From the NCBI RefSeq assembly GCF_040500475.1, contig NZ_CP159358.1:868001-932000 (forward strand): 64,000 nt of DNA, given 5' to 3'. Positions within the stretch are counted from its first letter, which is position 1; every line of letters starts with the position of its first letter. Below, one piece after another: positions 52,928 through 63,272 of the stretch. The notes under the pieces are model-generated. The model was not told the origin of the DNA. It did no database searches and worked only from the letters and a program-made list of their open reading frames with translations. The position numbers and the translations under genes were made by a program. The stretch comes from Bacillus sp. Bos-x628 (GTDB lineage Bacteria; Bacillota; Bacilli; Bacillales; Bacillaceae).

Positions 52928-54847
52928 TTATTCATCATTTAAGTATAGTCTGATCGTGGACCCTTCTTTTACTTTTGTTCCGGCAGCAGGCGATTGTTTT
53001 ACGACTTTACTGCCTTTACCTGAGGCATCAATCTTTAGGTTAATCAAGAGTGACTCAAGATCAGAAACAGATCCCCCTACAAGATTCGGTACCTCAATGG
53101 TTTTTGTGTCCAGCCATTGGTACTTCTTTTCAATTTGTCCTTTTCTTTTTTTCACACCAATCTCAGGCAGGCTGTCTCTCATAATGTGACCGACAATTGG
53201 TGCTGCAACTGTTCCACCGAATTGAATCGTACCTTTTGGGTTATCCACTGCAACATAAACAACGATGCTTGGGTCATCAGCAGGCGCAAAACCGATAAAT
53301 GACACAATGTGGTTATTTTCCATGTACTTTCCGTCCTTTACCTTTTGCGCTGTCCCTGTTTTCCCGCCTACTCGGTATCCTTCAACAAATGCATTTCGTC
53401 CTGTTCCTTGAGCGACCACACTTTCAAGTGCATATCTTATTTCTTTGGACGTCTCAGTTGAAATCACTTTTTTCTTTGCAATTGGTGATTGCTTTTTGAC
53501 CACCTCTTTTGTGATGGGATCAATCCATTCCTTTGCAATATAAGGCGTGTAGAGCGTTCCGCCATTGACCGCTGCTGCCACTGCTGCCACTTGTTGAATC
53601 GGCGTAACTGATACACCTTGACCAAAGGCCGTCGTCGCCTGCTCAACAGGGCCTACACGATCAAGCGGGAAGAGGATGCCTCGTCCTTCTCCTTGAAGAT
53701 CAATCCCTGTTTTCTGACCAAATCCGAAATTTTTAATATAGGAAAATAATTTATCTTTTCCAAGTCGATCACCTAACTCTACAAAACCGGGGTTACAGGA
53801 GTTTTGAACGACTTCTAAAAACGACTGTGATCCATGTCCTCCTTTTTTCCAGCATCTAAGCCTTGCTCCATCGACTGTCACAGATCCACTATCAAAGAAG
53901 TGGTCCCGCTTTAAATTCACTTTATTTTCTTCTAAAGCCGCTGCTAGTGTAATGATTTTAAACGTAGATCCTGGCTCATATGTGCTCCAAACCGGTAAAT
54001 TTCGGTTAAACACTTTGGGATCGACTGATTGATAGTCTGCTGGATCAAAATCAGGTCTGCTCGACATCCCTAACACTTCACCATTTTTTGGATTCAACGC
54101 AATGGCGATCATTCCATCTGGATTATATTTTGCCTGAGCATTGTCTAGTTCTCGTTCAATGATAGTCTGTACTTTCGAATCAACCGTTATTTTCATATCG
54201 AGTCCATCTTTAGGCGGTGTATAATCATCTGCTTCATCCGGCATTTTTTGCCCCTTTGCATCAGAATAGAATTTCACAGACCCTTTTTCTCCTTTTAGGT
54301 CATCATCATAGTAGGCTTCTAGCCCAAGTAAACCTTGATTGTCAATTCCAGCAAAGCCTAATACATGCGAGAGATAACTTCCAAACGGATAGTGTCTGAT
54401 ACTGTCCTCTGCCACATATACACCATCTAAATCTAGCTCTCTGACTTCTTTGGCTTTTTCATGAGATATTTTTCTGCCCTCTGGAGAAATGCGCTCAATT
54501 GATGTTTTCTTTGTGATATGCTTGTACGCTTTTTCCTCAGACATATTCAGCACGGCTGCCAGTTTTTTGCTTGTTTCAGCTGGATTTTTAATTTGTCTCG
54601 GCACAACCAAAATAGATGGAGCACTTTTGTTTGTCGCCAGCTCCACTCCATTTCGGTCTAAAATATCTCCTCGTTCAGGTTCAAAAGGGAGGTTTCGACT
54701 CCACGAATCTTTTGCTAAACTTGTCAACTTTTCGCCCATGATAAACTGCACATATCCTAATCTAATATCTATGATGAAAAAAATGATCACCCCAAATAGC
54801 AACACAAAAAGCAATCGTTTTCTCACTGTTACACTTGACACTCGCAC
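52928..54847 (-). CDS. spoVD: Sporulation transpeptidase SpoVD (class B PBP)
   Basis: SpoVD cross-links cortex peptidoglycan in the mother cell with SpoVE. The 639-residue protein has a membrane helix (about 11-30), the PBP dimerisation domain, and a transpeptidase domain with PGSTFK near residue 294, SCN in VVQNSCNPGF and KTGTA in GGKTGTAQK; a PASTA domain ends the protein (IEVPNLVGGSVSDLESLL). The start is GTG ten bases after AGGAG; a longer in-frame reading back to 54952 lacks a site. It is cut off from pbpB by a terminator. Confidence 0.94.
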   Translation of the reverse strand: MRVSSVTVRKRLLFVLLFGVIIFFIIDIRLGYVQFIMGEKLTSLAKDSWSRNLPFEPERGDILDRNGVELATNKSAPSILVVPRQIKNPAETSKKLAAVLNMSEEKAYKHITKKTSIERISPEGRKISHEKAKEVRELDLDGVYVAEDSIRHYPFGSYLSHVLGFAGIDNQGLLGLEAYYDDDLKGEKGSVKFYSDAKGQKMPDEADDYTPPKDGLDMKITVDSKVQTIIERELDNAQAKYNPDGMIAIALNPKNGEVLGMSSRPDFDPADYQSVDPKVFNRNLPVWSTYEPGSTFKIITLAAALEENKVNLKRDHFFDSGSVTVDGARLRCWKKGGHGSQSFLEVVQNSCNPGFVELGDRLGKDKLFSYIKNFGFGQKTGIDLQGEGRGILFPLDRVGPVEQATTAFGQGVSVTPIQQVAAVAAAVNGGTLYTPYIAKEWIDPITKEVVKKQSPIAKKKVISTETSKEIRYALESVVAQGTGRNAFVEGYRVGGKTGTAQKVKDGKYMENNHIVSFIGFAPADDPSIVVYVAVDNPKGTIQFGGTVAAPIVGHIMRDSLPEIGVKKRKGQIEKKYQWLDTKTIEVPNLVGGSVSDLESLLINLKIDASGKGSKVVKQSPAAGTKVKEGSTIRLYLNDE

Positions 54848-54930
54848 GCCCCGTTCACTCCTCACATATGGCTTGTTCTCATCATATGCATTCCATCCCT
54901 TGTGTAGAACGGTTGAAGCTTCCACTATGC

Positions 54931-54969
54931 AAAAATACAAAAAGCCTAGCAAATTGTTTGCTAGGCTTT
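54931..54969 (-). terminator. Terminator between pbpB and spoVD
   Basis: A 13-bp perfect stem AAAGCCTAGCAAA/TTTGCTAGGCTTT with loop CAAT... is followed by TTGTATTTTTG. It separates vegetative pbpB from sporulation spoVD. Confidence 0.88.
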
Positions 54970-54974
54970 AAAAT

Positions 54975-57134
54975 TTAACTTGGACTTTTAAATGTCACAG
55001 TGATGACATGATCATCAGAAATCTCTGTTCCACTTTTTACACTTTGCTTTACAGCATACCCCTGTCCATTTGTTTCAATATGCACACCTGAGATGGATGC
55101 ATATTGCAGCACTTCTCTTCTGGACCAGCCTGTCATATCAGGCATTTTAATGGTTTTTCCAGCTGTTTTCAAAAAGACTTTCTGACTTTCAGAGTATTCA
55201 GATCCTGCACTCGGAAACTGACGTTTAATGGATAAGCCGTCGCCAATGACAACAGGCGTTAAATGTTTGTTTTTCGCTTCTGTTTCTGCCTGTTTCACTT
55301 CTAAATCCAGGAATGAAGGCATTGTTTCTTGTTTCACCTGTTGTTCGTCTGATTTCTTATCGTCTGTTTTCGTTGGGGCAATATTTAAATAAAGCAGACT
55401 GTTTTTCATCACAGGATTAAAAATTTGTGAAACTGGGGCAGATCCCGTTTCTGTTTCAGATAACTGCGGCTGCTGCACCGCAACATAAACAAGCAGTTTC
55501 GGATCATCTTTTGGGGCCATTCCCATAAACGAGAAGACGTAGTCGTTTCTTCCTTGAAGATAACCGCCTGCCCCACCAATTTGTCCTGTACCTGTTTTTC
55601 CAGCGACGTCAAAGCCTTTGATTTGATATGGCTGTCCTGTACCGATTTTCGAGGAGACGACTTCACCTAAAATGTCGCGTACTTTCTTGGCCGTATCAGA
55701 TGAGATAGGCTTTCCAGCTACTGTCGGTTCATGCTGTAAGATCGTTTTGTTCGTGTTCGGATCTGTAATGTGATCAATCACATATGGCTTCATCATTGTT
55801 CCGTCGTTTGCGATAGCTGTTGCAGCTTCGATTTGCTGAATTGGTGTAATTGCTGAAGCTTGACCATAGGCGGTCGATGCTTTGTCATACTCGTATCTGT
55901 AGTTGATTTTACTTGATGCCTCGTTTGGTAAATCAATCCCTGTCTTATCATAAAAATGGAATTTTTGCAGGTATTGTTGGTATCTTGTGAATCCGAGCTT
56001 TTCCTTTGCTAGTTTTGCAAAAGCCACGTTTGAAGAGCGGAGAACTCCTTCATGAAAATCAATTTTCCCCCAGCCGTTACCACCATTATGGTCTCTCACA
56101 AGGCCACCGCCTACTTTATAAGTGCCTGATTGATACTTATCACTACCCTGATATACACCTTCTTGAATAGCTGCGGCCAATGTGAAGATTTTCATGGTTG
56201 AACCTGGTTCAAACGCGTATGAAATGACATCATTATTATAATTCGTAATGTCTAGTTCATTTAAATTAAAGCTTGGTCTTTGTCCCATAGCTAAAACTTT
56301 TCCTGTTTTTGGATCAACTACTGTTGCAATAATTTTCTTCGGTTTATACTTTTTGGCGACCTGTGTCATACTTTCTTCAAGAAAAGCCTGAATTTTTTGA
56401 TCGATGGTCAAAGTGACGTTTTTCCCATTTTTTGGGGCCACTATGTCTTCTTTACTATTTGGAAGTGCCCATCCACTTCGATCACTATTGTAGGTGACAT
56501 AGCCGTCTTTTTCTTTTAAGTATTTATTCAGCGCCTTTTCTAGTCCCATCGCACCTGACATGTCCTTTGTTGCTTCATCTAATCTTGCATAACCGATTAA
56601 GTTAGATGCAAACATGCCGTTTGGATAATAACGCTTCGTGTCTTTCTCAAAGGCGATGCCTGGAAGCTTCAGCTTTTCTATTTTTTCCTTTGTTGAAAAG
56701 CTAATATCCTTTCCGGCTTTGCCAAACTCAACTTGGAAAACATCTTTTGCATTCAGACGCTTTAAAATATCACTTTCACTCATATCAATATATTTTGACA
56801 GCTCTTTTGCCGTTTTCTCTTTATCGACTACATGCATCGGGTGCTTTGGATCGACAGTCATTTTCTTGCTCATAATTGCGATGAGCTTATAAACAGATGT
56901 ATCTTCTGCAATGACATTCCCATTCCGATCTAGAATCGAGCCTCTTTTGGCTTCGAGCGTTTTCTTTGATTGATATTGTTCATTTGCTTTTGCTGCTAAA
57001 ACTTGTCCATCAACCGTTCCCGTAATCTGAATATAAATAAAACGCATAAGGATGATAAAGAAAAACAGGGCGAAGCAAATACTCGCAATTGCCGCGCCTC
57101 TGTTCATCATTTTATTCTTTTTGGGCATCGCCAT
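54975..57134 (-). CDS. pbpB: Penicillin-binding protein 2B (division transpeptidase)
   Basis: PBP2B is the essential septal class B PBP, acting with FtsW and FtsL-DivIB-DivIC. The 719-residue protein has a membrane helix (about 14-36), a dimerisation domain, and a transpeptidase domain with EPGSTMK near residue 312, SSN in RSSNVAFAK and KTGTG in [10 protein letters not shown]; two PASTA domains follow (from about 600). The ATG is one base after the ftsL stop. Confidence 0.96.
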   Translation of the reverse strand: MAMPKKNKMMNRGAAIASICFALFFFIILMRFIYIQITGTVDGQVLAAKANEQYQSKKTLEAKRGSILDRNGNVIAEDTSVYKLIAIMSKKMTVDPKHPMHVVDKEKTAKELSKYIDMSESDILKRLNAKDVFQVEFGKAGKDISFSTKEKIEKLKLPGIAFEKDTKRYYPNGMFASNLIGYARLDEATKDMSGAMGLEKALNKYLKEKDGYVTYNSDRSGWALPNSKEDIVAPKNGKNVTLTIDQKIQAFLEESMTQVAKKYKPKKIIATVVDPKTGKVLAMGQRPSFNLNELDITNYNNDVISYAFEPGSTMKIFTLAAAIQEGVYQGSDKYQSGTYKVGGGLVRDHNGGNGWGKIDFHEGVLRSSNVAFAKLAKEKLGFTRYQQYLQKFHFYDKTGIDLPNEASSKINYRYEYDKASTAYGQASAITPIQQIEAATAIANDGTMMKPYVIDHITDPNTNKTILQHEPTVAGKPISSDTAKKVRDILGEVVSSKIGTGQPYQIKGFDVAGKTGTGQIGGAGGYLQGRNDYVFSFMGMAPKDDPKLLVYVAVQQPQLSETETGSAPVSQIFNPVMKNSLLYLNIAPTKTDDKKSDEQQVKQETMPSFLDLEVKQAETEAKNKHLTPVVIGDGLSIKRQFPSAGSEYSESQKVFLKTAGKTIKMPDMTGWSRREVLQYASISGVHIETNGQGYAVKQSVKSGTEISDDHVITVTFKSPS

Positions 57135-57135
57135 T

Positions 57136-57483
57136 TTAATCGACCTTCTTCACATCATTCGATATGTTTAAGCCTGCTTTTTTTGCGGCACTAATAATTC
57201 TTTCTGGTTCACTAAGCACATCTTTTTCTTTTTGAAGCTCTGTGATCTTTTTTGACTCTAAAGACACTTGCTGTTGTAGTTTCTGCACTTCAATGTTTGC
57301 TTGATATACGGCGAAAGCTTTAGAAATGATGAGAATGGAGCTACACATAAGACCCATGACAAACATGACAAGTAAGATCTTTTCACCAAGTGTAATCGAA
57401 CCTCTTCTTCTAATGACGACAGATTGGCCTTGCTGCTCTGTTTGATATTGTTTTACTTCTCTTTGATAAGCCAAATTACTCAT
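57136..57483 (-). CDS. ftsL: Cell-division protein FtsL
   Basis: FtsL is a short bitopic scaffold of the divisome. The 115-residue protein has a basic cytoplasmic part, one membrane helix (about 37-58) and a leucine-zipper-like coiled coil outside (about 60-95). The chosen ATG follows AAGGAGG. Sequence conservation of FtsL is low; position between rsmH and pbpB secures the call. Confidence 0.93.
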   Translation of the reverse strand: MSNLAYQREVKQYQTEQQGQSVVIRRRGSITLGEKILLVMFVMGLMCSSILIISKAFAVYQANIEVQKLQQQVSLESKKITELQKEKDVLSEPERIISAAKKAGLNISNDVKKVD

Positions 57484-57519
57484 AAGAAACCTCCTTTTTA
57501 TCATCATCTATGATGCTGT

Positions 57520-58452
57520 TTACTTTTTTTCTGCAATTCGGAGCTTCGCTGAACGTGCACGGTTGTTATGTTCCAGCTCTTGCTCTGATGCGACGATCGG
57601 TTTTCTTGTAATCAGCTTCAGTTTCGGTTCAAGCCCTTCTGGAATCACTGGCAGTCCGTGTGGAAGTTCTGGAAGAGATGACATCTCTTTAAATGTACTT
57701 TTACAAATCCGATCTTCTAGTGAATGGAATGTAATGACAGAGATTCTTCCCTTTGGATTGAGTAACTCTATTGCTTGTTCTAATGCTTCTTCAAATGCTT
57801 TAAGTTCATCATTTACAGCAATTCGGATCGCTTGAAACACTCTTTTGGCTGGATGTCCGCCAGTTCGTCTTGCAGGTGCCGGAATTCCTTCTTTGATAAT
57901 GTCTACGAGTTGACCCGTTGTTTCAATTGGCGCTTTATTCCTAGCTTCTTCAATCTTACGAGCGATTTGCTTGCTGAATTTTTCTTCCCCATATTTGTAG
58001 AAAATCCGAACCAGATCTTCAAATGACCATTCATTCACCACTTGTTTCGCTGACAATGTGGCTGATTGATCCATTCGCATATCAAGAGGTGCATCATGAT
58101 GATAACTAAAGCCTCTTTCTGGTGTATCAAGCTGAGGGGATGAAACCCCAAGATCAAAAATTACACCATCTACACTTGTAATGCCTAGTTCATTCAGACG
58201 TTCTTTTAAATATCGGAAGTTGCTTTTTATAAAAAGAATTCTCGCTTTAGCATCTGCGAGCTTCTTTCGTGCATGATCCAGTGCAGCATCGTCTTGATCA
58301 AATCCAATTAATGTACCTTCTTCTGATAATTGAGATAGTAAATATGCGCTATGACCTGCGCCGCCTAGCGTGCAGTCCACATATGTACCGTCTTCTTTGA
58401 CGTTTAAACCGTCAACTGTTTCTTTTAATAATACTGTCTCATGTTGAAACAT
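57520..58452 (-). CDS. rsmH: 16S rRNA (cytosine-1402 N4)-methyltransferase
   Basis: RsmH methylates C1402 of 16S rRNA with SAM. The 310-residue protein has the SAM site [34 protein letters not shown] and SFHSLEDR near the C-terminus. It follows mraZ by 66 bases. Confidence 0.96.
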   Translation of the reverse strand: MFQHETVLLKETVDGLNVKEDGTYVDCTLGGAGHSAYLLSQLSEEGTLIGFDQDDAALDHARKKLADAKARILFIKSNFRYLKERLNELGITSVDGVIFDLGVSSPQLDTPERGFSYHHDAPLDMRMDQSATLSAKQVVNEWSFEDLVRIFYKYGEEKFSKQIARKIEEARNKAPIETTGQLVDIIKEGIPAPARRTGGHPAKRVFQAIRIAVNDELKAFEEALEQAIELLNPKGRISVITFHSLEDRICKSTFKEMSSLPELPHGLPVIPEGLEPKLKLITRKPIVASEQELEHNNRARSAKLRIAEKK

Positions 58453-58518
58453 GATGTCATGGTCCCACCTTTTTCAAATAGAAATGAATGTGTAGAAAGC
58501 TTGCTGCACAAGGGATAA

Positions 58519-58950
58519 TTATATATCAAATCCAATCATGTTTTCAGCAATTTCAGCAAATGAATCTTCTTGCTCTTCTGTATATTGTTCCCAGATTGAC
58601 TTACTCCACAACTCAATTCGATTTGAAACGCCGATGACCACACATTCTTTTTCGAGTTTTGCATATTGGAGTAGATTTGATGCGATGTTAATGCGCCCCT
58701 GCTTGTCCAGCTCGCATTCTACTGCGCCAGAAAAGAAAAATCGGGTAAACGCACGGGCATCTTTTTTCGTTAGCGGAAGTGCTTTTAGTTTCTCTTCGAT
58801 TAGTTTCCACTCACTTATAGGGTAGCCAAATAAACATTGATCAAGCCCTCTCGTCAGCACAAACTGTTCTCCGAGACCGTCTCTAAATTTTGCAGGGATG
58901 ATCATGCGCCCTTTAGTATCAATCGTATGTTGGTATTCACCCATGAACAT
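58519..58950 (-). CDS. mraZ: Transcriptional regulator MraZ
   Basis: MraZ is a ring-shaped AbrB-fold regulator of the dcw cluster. The 143-residue protein has two MraZ repeats: [21 protein letters not shown] and [14 protein letters not shown], each with the DxKGR-like motif. Direct-repeat binding sites are visible just upstream of the gene (58976-59010), so self-control is likely. Confidence 0.96.
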   Translation of the reverse strand: MFMGEYQHTIDTKGRMIIPAKFRDGLGEQFVLTRGLDQCLFGYPISEWKLIEEKLKALPLTKKDARAFTRFFFSGAVECELDKQGRINIASNLLQYAKLEKECVVIGVSNRIELWSKSIWEQYTEEQEDSFAEIAENMIGFDI

Positions 58951-58975
58951 GATATATCAGAGCCCCACTTTCTCT

Positions 58976-59022
58976 CCCTTACTCACCACTATCCACCACT
59001 TCTCTCCACAAGACTTATTTTA
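58976..59022 (-). promoter_or_regulatory. MraZ-box array with promoter -10 of the dcw cluster
   Basis: On the minus strand TGTGG, AGTGG, AGTGG and AAGGG occur at exactly 10-bp steps (59006-59010, 58996-59000, 58986-58990, 58976-58980), the helical-phase pattern of MraZ boxes. A TAAAAT -10 is at 59017-59022; the -35 is weak and lies in the T run of the upstream terminator. Confidence 0.72.
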
Positions 59023-59036
59023 CACTGTTTCTGCAT

Positions 59037-59064
59037 AAAAAAAAACCCTGAACTAGTCAGGGTT
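59037..59064 (-). terminator. Terminator after bshC
   Basis: AACCCTGA/TCAGGGTT with a short loop followed by a run of at least eight T residues on the minus strand. Confidence 0.9.
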
Positions 59065-59079
59065 CATGAAAACTTTATT

Positions 59080-60699
59080 TCAAAGTTTGACAATTTGTTG
59101 CTTGTTTTGGAATGAAAATGGCAGATTCTTAAATGTTTTGAAGAATTCTGGACCATATTTGTTCAAAAAGTACATGATATTCCAAATTCTTTCTTGTGGC
59201 GCTTCAAGAGGTTTTAAACTATTTTCAATTCGTTCATAGTCACGAAGAATATACCCTTCCTTTTCTTTAACACGCTGAGCAACCTTTTGATAGACAAATT
59301 GGATTTGATCTTCAATAAATTTGGCATTTTTATCAAGAAGCTGTTCAAAGCTCGGTTCAATTTGCAACGCTTCTCGTCTAACCGTCAGATGAACATTCTC
59401 TAATTCACGTTTGGCTGTTTGAATGGCTTGAACGAAGCTATCTGGAAGGCTTTGCTTGAAGTGGGCTTCCTTCTTTTCTTTTACCCCTTTTGTTAAAACT
59501 TCTTCTACCGACATTCCTCTCAAAGGAAGCCTCTTGTCAATATGTCTTTCGAGAATGGTCACATGTAATCTTGGAACTACTGGTGCCATCTTTAATTGAA
59601 AGTACTCAAAAATCCCTTTCAACTCAGCCCAATAATTGATTTCACCGTGTCCTGCCATGAAAGCTAGCGTTGGAAGAAGTGTTTCCTGCATTACAGGGCG
59701 AGTCACTACATTGTTGCTAAAACGCTCTGGGTGCTCTTCTACTTCTTCAAGAAGCTCTTCTTTTGTCCAAATAAGCCCAACTTCTGATACAGAAAATTGG
59801 TCTTGATCTTTTTCAATGAGGAAACGCTCCTCGTCATATTCATAAAACAAATTCGCCTGATGTGCACCGGCTTCGATAATAGGCTGATACCCTGCTCTTT
59901 TCATGGCACCCTGCGTTTCATTCAAACGTCTTGTAATCATTTCATTTGATTCAACTATTTGTTTGAATAACGTGCGCTCAAGTTGTTTTACGCCTAAGTC
60001 TCCAGAATTAAAAAGCAGCAATCCATCTTCTTCAAAAAGATCGCAGACAATCCATTCAAAGAAATCAGTAATTGTTCGTGATTTGCGTAAACATCGAAGA
60101 AGCTGATCAAGTAATTCATTTGTATAGGCTGATTCTTCATAGGTTGAAAAAACACCTCGCAACCACTTCTCGGTCTTCTCTTGATGTAAAGGTGTTCTTT
60201 TCGCTGCAGCTTTTTTTATACTATGTAAAGGTAGCTTTTGTTTGGCCGGACCTTCTTCACCAGAAGTGTACACAAAATGAATCTCATCTATATCATGATC
60301 TTCCCCTGCTACCCAAAATACTGGAATGACAGGAACACCAAGCTCTGACTCTTTTTCTTTCGCAAATTGGATAATTGATATGATTTTATGTATGGTATAA
60401 AGTGGTCCTGTTAAAAGACCCGCTTGCTGCCCTCCAACAACCATGACACTCCGTTCGTCACGAATTTTTTCAATATTCCGCTGCATTGCTACAGATTCAA
60501 ACTTTGCGTGATATGCGCTCATATAATCCGCTAAAGCTTCACGAGGAAAACTTCTTTGGATGAGATCGTCGTATCTTTTTTTCCATGTGTGCTCAGAATG
60601 GATATCATAATCAAAAAAAGCAGTCATCTCTTTTTTTTCTTCTATATAATCACGTATGAATAAATTTTGACTTCGGATGGAAAGTTCAGTCAATTGCAT
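59080..60699 (-). CDS. bshC: Bacillithiol biosynthesis cysteine-adding enzyme
   Basis: BshC joins cysteine to GlcN-malate, the last step of bacillithiol synthesis. The 539-residue protein equals the B. subtilis length and has VVGGQQAGLLTGPLYTIHK, VFWVAGEDHDIDEI, a coiled coil near 380-450 and QERIWNIMYFLNKYGPEFF at the end. It has its own terminator before mraZ. Confidence 0.95.
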   Translation of the reverse strand: MQLTELSIRSQNLFIRDYIEEKKEMTAFFDYDIHSEHTWKKRYDDLIQRSFPREALADYMSAYHAKFESVAMQRNIEKIRDERSVMVVGGQQAGLLTGPLYTIHKIISIIQFAKEKESELGVPVIPVFWVAGEDHDIDEIHFVYTSGEEGPAKQKLPLHSIKKAAAKRTPLHQEKTEKWLRGVFSTYEESAYTNELLDQLLRCLRKSRTITDFFEWIVCDLFEEDGLLLFNSGDLGVKQLERTLFKQIVESNEMITRRLNETQGAMKRAGYQPIIEAGAHQANLFYEYDEERFLIEKDQDQFSVSEVGLIWTKEELLEEVEEHPERFSNNVVTRPVMQETLLPTLAFMAGHGEINYWAELKGIFEYFQLKMAPVVPRLHVTILERHIDKRLPLRGMSVEEVLTKGVKEKKEAHFKQSLPDSFVQAIQTAKRELENVHLTVRREALQIEPSFEQLLDKNAKFIEDQIQFVYQKVAQRVKEKEGYILRDYERIENSLKPLEAPQERIWNIMYFLNKYGPEFFKTFKNLPFSFQNKQQIVKL

Positions 60700-60764
60700 G
60701 TTTTAGAACTTCCTTTCTTCAATAAGTAGTTAGTTTCCCGAAAAAGTATAGCACGTAAATGAGC

Positions 60765-61664
60765 TCACTCAAAAGATTTTGTTTGCTTTTTTTCCAATAC
60801 TTCCAAGCTTCTATTGAAAAAAGTAAGATACGGCGCATGAATTGCTTGGGTTTGAGCTTTTGTTAAAAGATAGCCGACAATGGCTTTTCTTTCCGTTTGA
60901 CGGCCTCTGACGATATCTTGAAGCATCGAAGATTGGTTGTCAGCCGTTTTATGGCAAATGGAGACAACGTGCGCCCAAAGCCGTTCCTTTTCGGACATTT
61001 GCAGGATGGATACCGACTCATCAAATGCGCATTTCATCATGTGTTCATATGATGGGTTTGAAATGAGCTCGCCATTTTTCACATGTAATAAAGCCGTCAG
61101 CGGATTAATACAGACATTGACAAGCAGCTTTTCCTCAAGCACCTTTTTCCATTCAGTTGTGAATACCATCTTAAAATCATCGGATGCCCCTTCAAGCTCA
61201 TGGCTGAATTCTGCTGACGCCTCATGATGAAATGGTCCCCACTTTATCAACCCAATTCCTGTATGTATAACTGCATGGTCTGTCATCTTCATCGCACCGT
61301 GCTCAACAACACCTACATATAACTGATGAGCTGTTTTCCATTTTGTTAAATCCAGTAGATGGGCCATCCCATTTTGCAAAAACAAAATCCGCTGACGAGG
61401 TAAAGTCGACAGTTCATTGAGCACATCTTGGAGCTGATGATATTTCACCGTGACAATCAGCAAATCATACATTCCTTTCAGCCCTGTTTGAGCATCGACA
61501 ACTGTGCGAAAAGTCTGTCCTCTTACTGTCAATTCAATTCCTGAGGCTCTCATTTCTTCTGCCTGTTCCTTCCTTCTTGTAAATATGGTGATTTCATGAT
61601 GCTTTGACAAATAGCTTGCACACAACATACCAATAGCACCACCACCAATGATTCCGATTTTCAA
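60765..61664 (-). CDS. panE: 2-dehydropantoate 2-reductase (ketopantoate reductase)
   Basis: PanE reduces ketopantoate to pantoate with NADPH for coenzyme A. The 299-residue protein begins KIGIIGGGAIGMLCASYLS (Rossmann), has LLIVTVKYHQL and LQNGMAHL, and the C-terminal helical domain with the catalytic Lys and Asn in NVCINPLTALL. I chose TTG at 61664, seven bases after AAGGGAAG; a GTG three codons upstream is too close to that site. Equivalent to B. subtilis YlbQ. Confidence 0.88.
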   Translation of the reverse strand: MKIGIIGGGAIGMLCASYLSKHHEITIFTRRKEQAEEMRASGIELTVRGQTFRTVVDAQTGLKGMYDLLIVTVKYHQLQDVLNELSTLPRQRILFLQNGMAHLLDLTKWKTAHQLYVGVVEHGAMKMTDHAVIHTGIGLIKWGPFHHEASAEFSHELEGASDDFKMVFTTEWKKVLEEKLLVNVCINPLTALLHVKNGELISNPSYEHMMKCAFDESVSILQMSEKERLWAHVVSICHKTADNQSSMLQDIVRGRQTERKAIVGYLLTKAQTQAIHAPYLTFFNRSLEVLEKKQTKSFE

Positions 61665-61707
61665 ATGCCGCACTTCCCTTTTATATATTTACTGCATCAT
61701 ATCAAAT

Positions 61708-61735
61708 ATTTTACCAGTTTCATGTCATGATGCAA
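61708..61735 (-). promoter_or_regulatory. Candidate SigA promoter for panE
   Basis: TTGCAT, 16-bp spacer, TAAAAT on the minus strand. Confidence 0.55.
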
Positions 61736-61757
61736 AAAGCAGATAAAATGCAATGAT

Positions 61758-61786
61758 TTGAATTTTTTAAATTAAAAAACTATAAT
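61758..61786 (+). promoter_or_regulatory. Candidate SigA promoter for ylbP
   Basis: TTGAAT, 17-bp spacer, TATAAT on the plus strand, about 90 bases before the ylbP start. Confidence 0.6.
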
Positions 61787-61876
61787 AATAAGTGTAATGA
61801 CTTTTTTAGGCGGATGGGATGAAAACGTCTTCATTGACAAAACTGTCGACATTATGTGTGTAAGGGGGATGATATG

Positions 61877-62356
61877 ATGACACAGGTAAAACGTCTTCTG
61901 ATTAACTACAAAACATTAGAGGAATTTAAACAATTTAAGGAATATGGCATTCAAGAGCTTTCAATGCTTGAAGACCTTGAAAGTAATATGATTGAAAATG
62001 ACAGCAACTCTCCATTTTATGGGATTTATTTTGGAGATAAGCTTGTCGCACGTATGAGCTTATATCAAGTTGATGGCTCAACGACTACTTATTTTGATCA
62101 CAACCAAGATTATTTAGAGCTTTGGAAGCTAGAAGTGCTTCCAGGATATCAGCGAAAAGGATATGGTGAAGCACTCGTTGAATTTGCGAAATCTTTCGGA
62201 CTACCGATCCGTACAAATCCTCGTGTCAAATCCGCTGGCTTTTGGGAAAAAATGGGCTTCAAAGCAGTTAAATATGATATGGAACGCGATAAAGGTGAAA
62301 ATCCACTTATTTGGGAACCAGCACATATGAAAGAGAATACAGGCGAATCAGCTTAA
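61877..62356 (+). CDS. ylbP: GNAT-family N-acetyltransferase YlbP
   Basis: A 159-residue GNAT protein: FYGIYFGDKLVARMSLYQV, LELWKLEVLPGYQRKGYG (acetyl-CoA loop Q/RxxGxG/A) and SAGFWEKMGFKAV. Substrate unknown. Of two adjacent ATG codons after AGGGGG I took the second (TQVKRLL), which matches the B. subtilis N-terminus. It is one of only two complete plus-strand genes here and faces gerR across a shared terminator. Confidence 0.9.
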   Translation: MTQVKRLLINYKTLEEFKQFKEYGIQELSMLEDLESNMIENDSNSPFYGIYFGDKLVARMSLYQVDGSTTTYFDHNQDYLELWKLEVLPGYQRKGYGEALVEFAKSFGLPIRTNPRVKSAGFWEKMGFKAVKYDMERDKGENPLIWEPAHMKENTGESA

Positions 62357-62365
62357 CGCTTGATC

Positions 62366-62404
62366 AAAAAACGCCCCTCCTTTGTTTGGCGAGGGGCGTT
62401 TTGT
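62366..62404. terminator. Shared bidirectional terminator ylbP/gerR
   Basis: AAACGCCCCTC/GAGGGGCGTTT with an 11-base loop, T-rich on the plus side and AAAAAA (T6 on the minus side) on the other; it lies between convergent genes. Confidence 0.88.
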
Positions 62405-62943
62405 CATTTTGCGTAGTCTTTTAAGTTAATATTCTGCTTGACTCTTTCTACAATACCAATCAAAGCTCTATAATCTTCTTCTGTCATTTTTAATTGACGC
62501 TTCAAATGTTCATTTTCTTCTGTGAGCGCCTTTAACTGATGATGCGCATCTTTTAACTCTTCACGCAAATGACTCGGACCAGATGGATCTTTCTCAAGCT
62601 GTTCTAAAAATTGAATGACTTCCCGAAGTGTCAGTTGATTGCCAGTTGAAGATTTCTCCTCCACTTTTGTCAGGGCTTGTTGCGGCATACCTGATGAATG
62701 GATGCCGATTTTTTTACGTAGTTCTTTCCGCTGTTTTTTCGCCAGCTCGATTCCTGCTTGATACTGTTTTCTCACGTAAGAATTCCACCTGAACCCACAT
62801 GCTGCAGCAGTTCTTGACAGCGCCTTACCAACCTCCTCAAATGCGGAAAGCTGGGTGCCTCCTTCTCGAATATGTCTTAAGACGACCTCTGCTAAAAGCA
62901 AATCTTCATCTTGTGTCCAAGCATCCTGCCTTGTAATCGTCAA
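62404..62943 (-). CDS. gerR: RsfA-family sporulation regulator GerR (YlbO)
   Basis: GerR is a mother-cell regulator that adjusts the SigE regulon in B. subtilis. The 179-residue protein has a Myb/SANT-like N-terminal DNA-binding domain ([33 protein letters not shown]) and a C-terminal coiled coil (about 105-170). The start is TTG, eight bases after GGGGGG; the longer in-frame reading upstream would cover the promoter and is not conserved. Confidence 0.9.
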   Translation of the reverse strand: MTITRQDAWTQDEDLLLAEVVLRHIREGGTQLSAFEEVGKALSRTAAACGFRWNSYVRKQYQAGIELAKKQRKELRKKIGIHSSGMPQQALTKVEEKSSTGNQLTLREVIQFLEQLEKDPSGPSHLREELKDAHHQLKALTEENEHLKRQLKMTEEDYRALIGIVERVKQNINLKDYAK

Positions 62944-62973
62944 TTGATCATCCCCCCTGAATCTGAATACCAC

Positions 62974-63002
62974 ATCATATGCGCTTACTAGAGTAGATAG
63001 AC
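62974..63002 (-). promoter_or_regulatory. Candidate SigE promoter of gerR
   Basis: CATATGAT resembles the SigE -10 CATACAMT; GTCTATCT 13 bases upstream is a weak match to the -35. SigE control of ylbO is known in B. subtilis. Confidence 0.4.
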
Positions 63003-63031
63003 TATTTGCAGGAGAGAAACCTAAAAAATAG

Positions 63032-63070
63032 AAAAATAAAAAAACGCAAGAGATGATTCCCTCACGTTTT
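63032..63070 (-). terminator. Terminator after rpmF
   Basis: ACGTGAGGG pairs with CTCTTGCGT (some G-U pairs), then T7-A-T5 on the minus strand. Confidence 0.78.
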
Positions 63071-63077
63071 TTATTGA

Positions 63078-63251
63078 TTACTTGCTTTTTACGTCTTTGC
63101 CTTTGTATGTTCCGCAAGATTTGCAGACACGATGAGAAATTTTCATTTCACCGCATTCTGGGCAAGCTACCATACCAGGTACTTGTAGTTTAAAGTGCGT
63201 ACGACGCAATCTTTTTTTCATTTTAGAAGTTCTTCTAAAAGGTACAGCCAT
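63078..63251 (-). CDS. rpmF: Ribosomal protein bL32
   Basis: A 57-residue basic protein [19 protein letters not shown] with a zinc ribbon, CPECG and CKSCG near residues 30 and 43, so the zinc-binding form. The ATG has AAGGAGGTG upstream. It is 21 bases after ylbN, the usual DUF177-bL32 pair. Confidence 0.97.
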   Translation of the reverse strand: MAVPFRRTSKMKKRLRRTHFKLQVPGMVACPECGEMKISHRVCKSCGTYKGKDVKSK

Positions 63252-63272
63252 TATTCCCACCTCCTTAAAGAG

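Noticed and set aside
54848..54930. SigE promoter for spoVD
   Set aside because: Expected from B. subtilis, but no pair of boxes with proper spacing could be read here with confidence.
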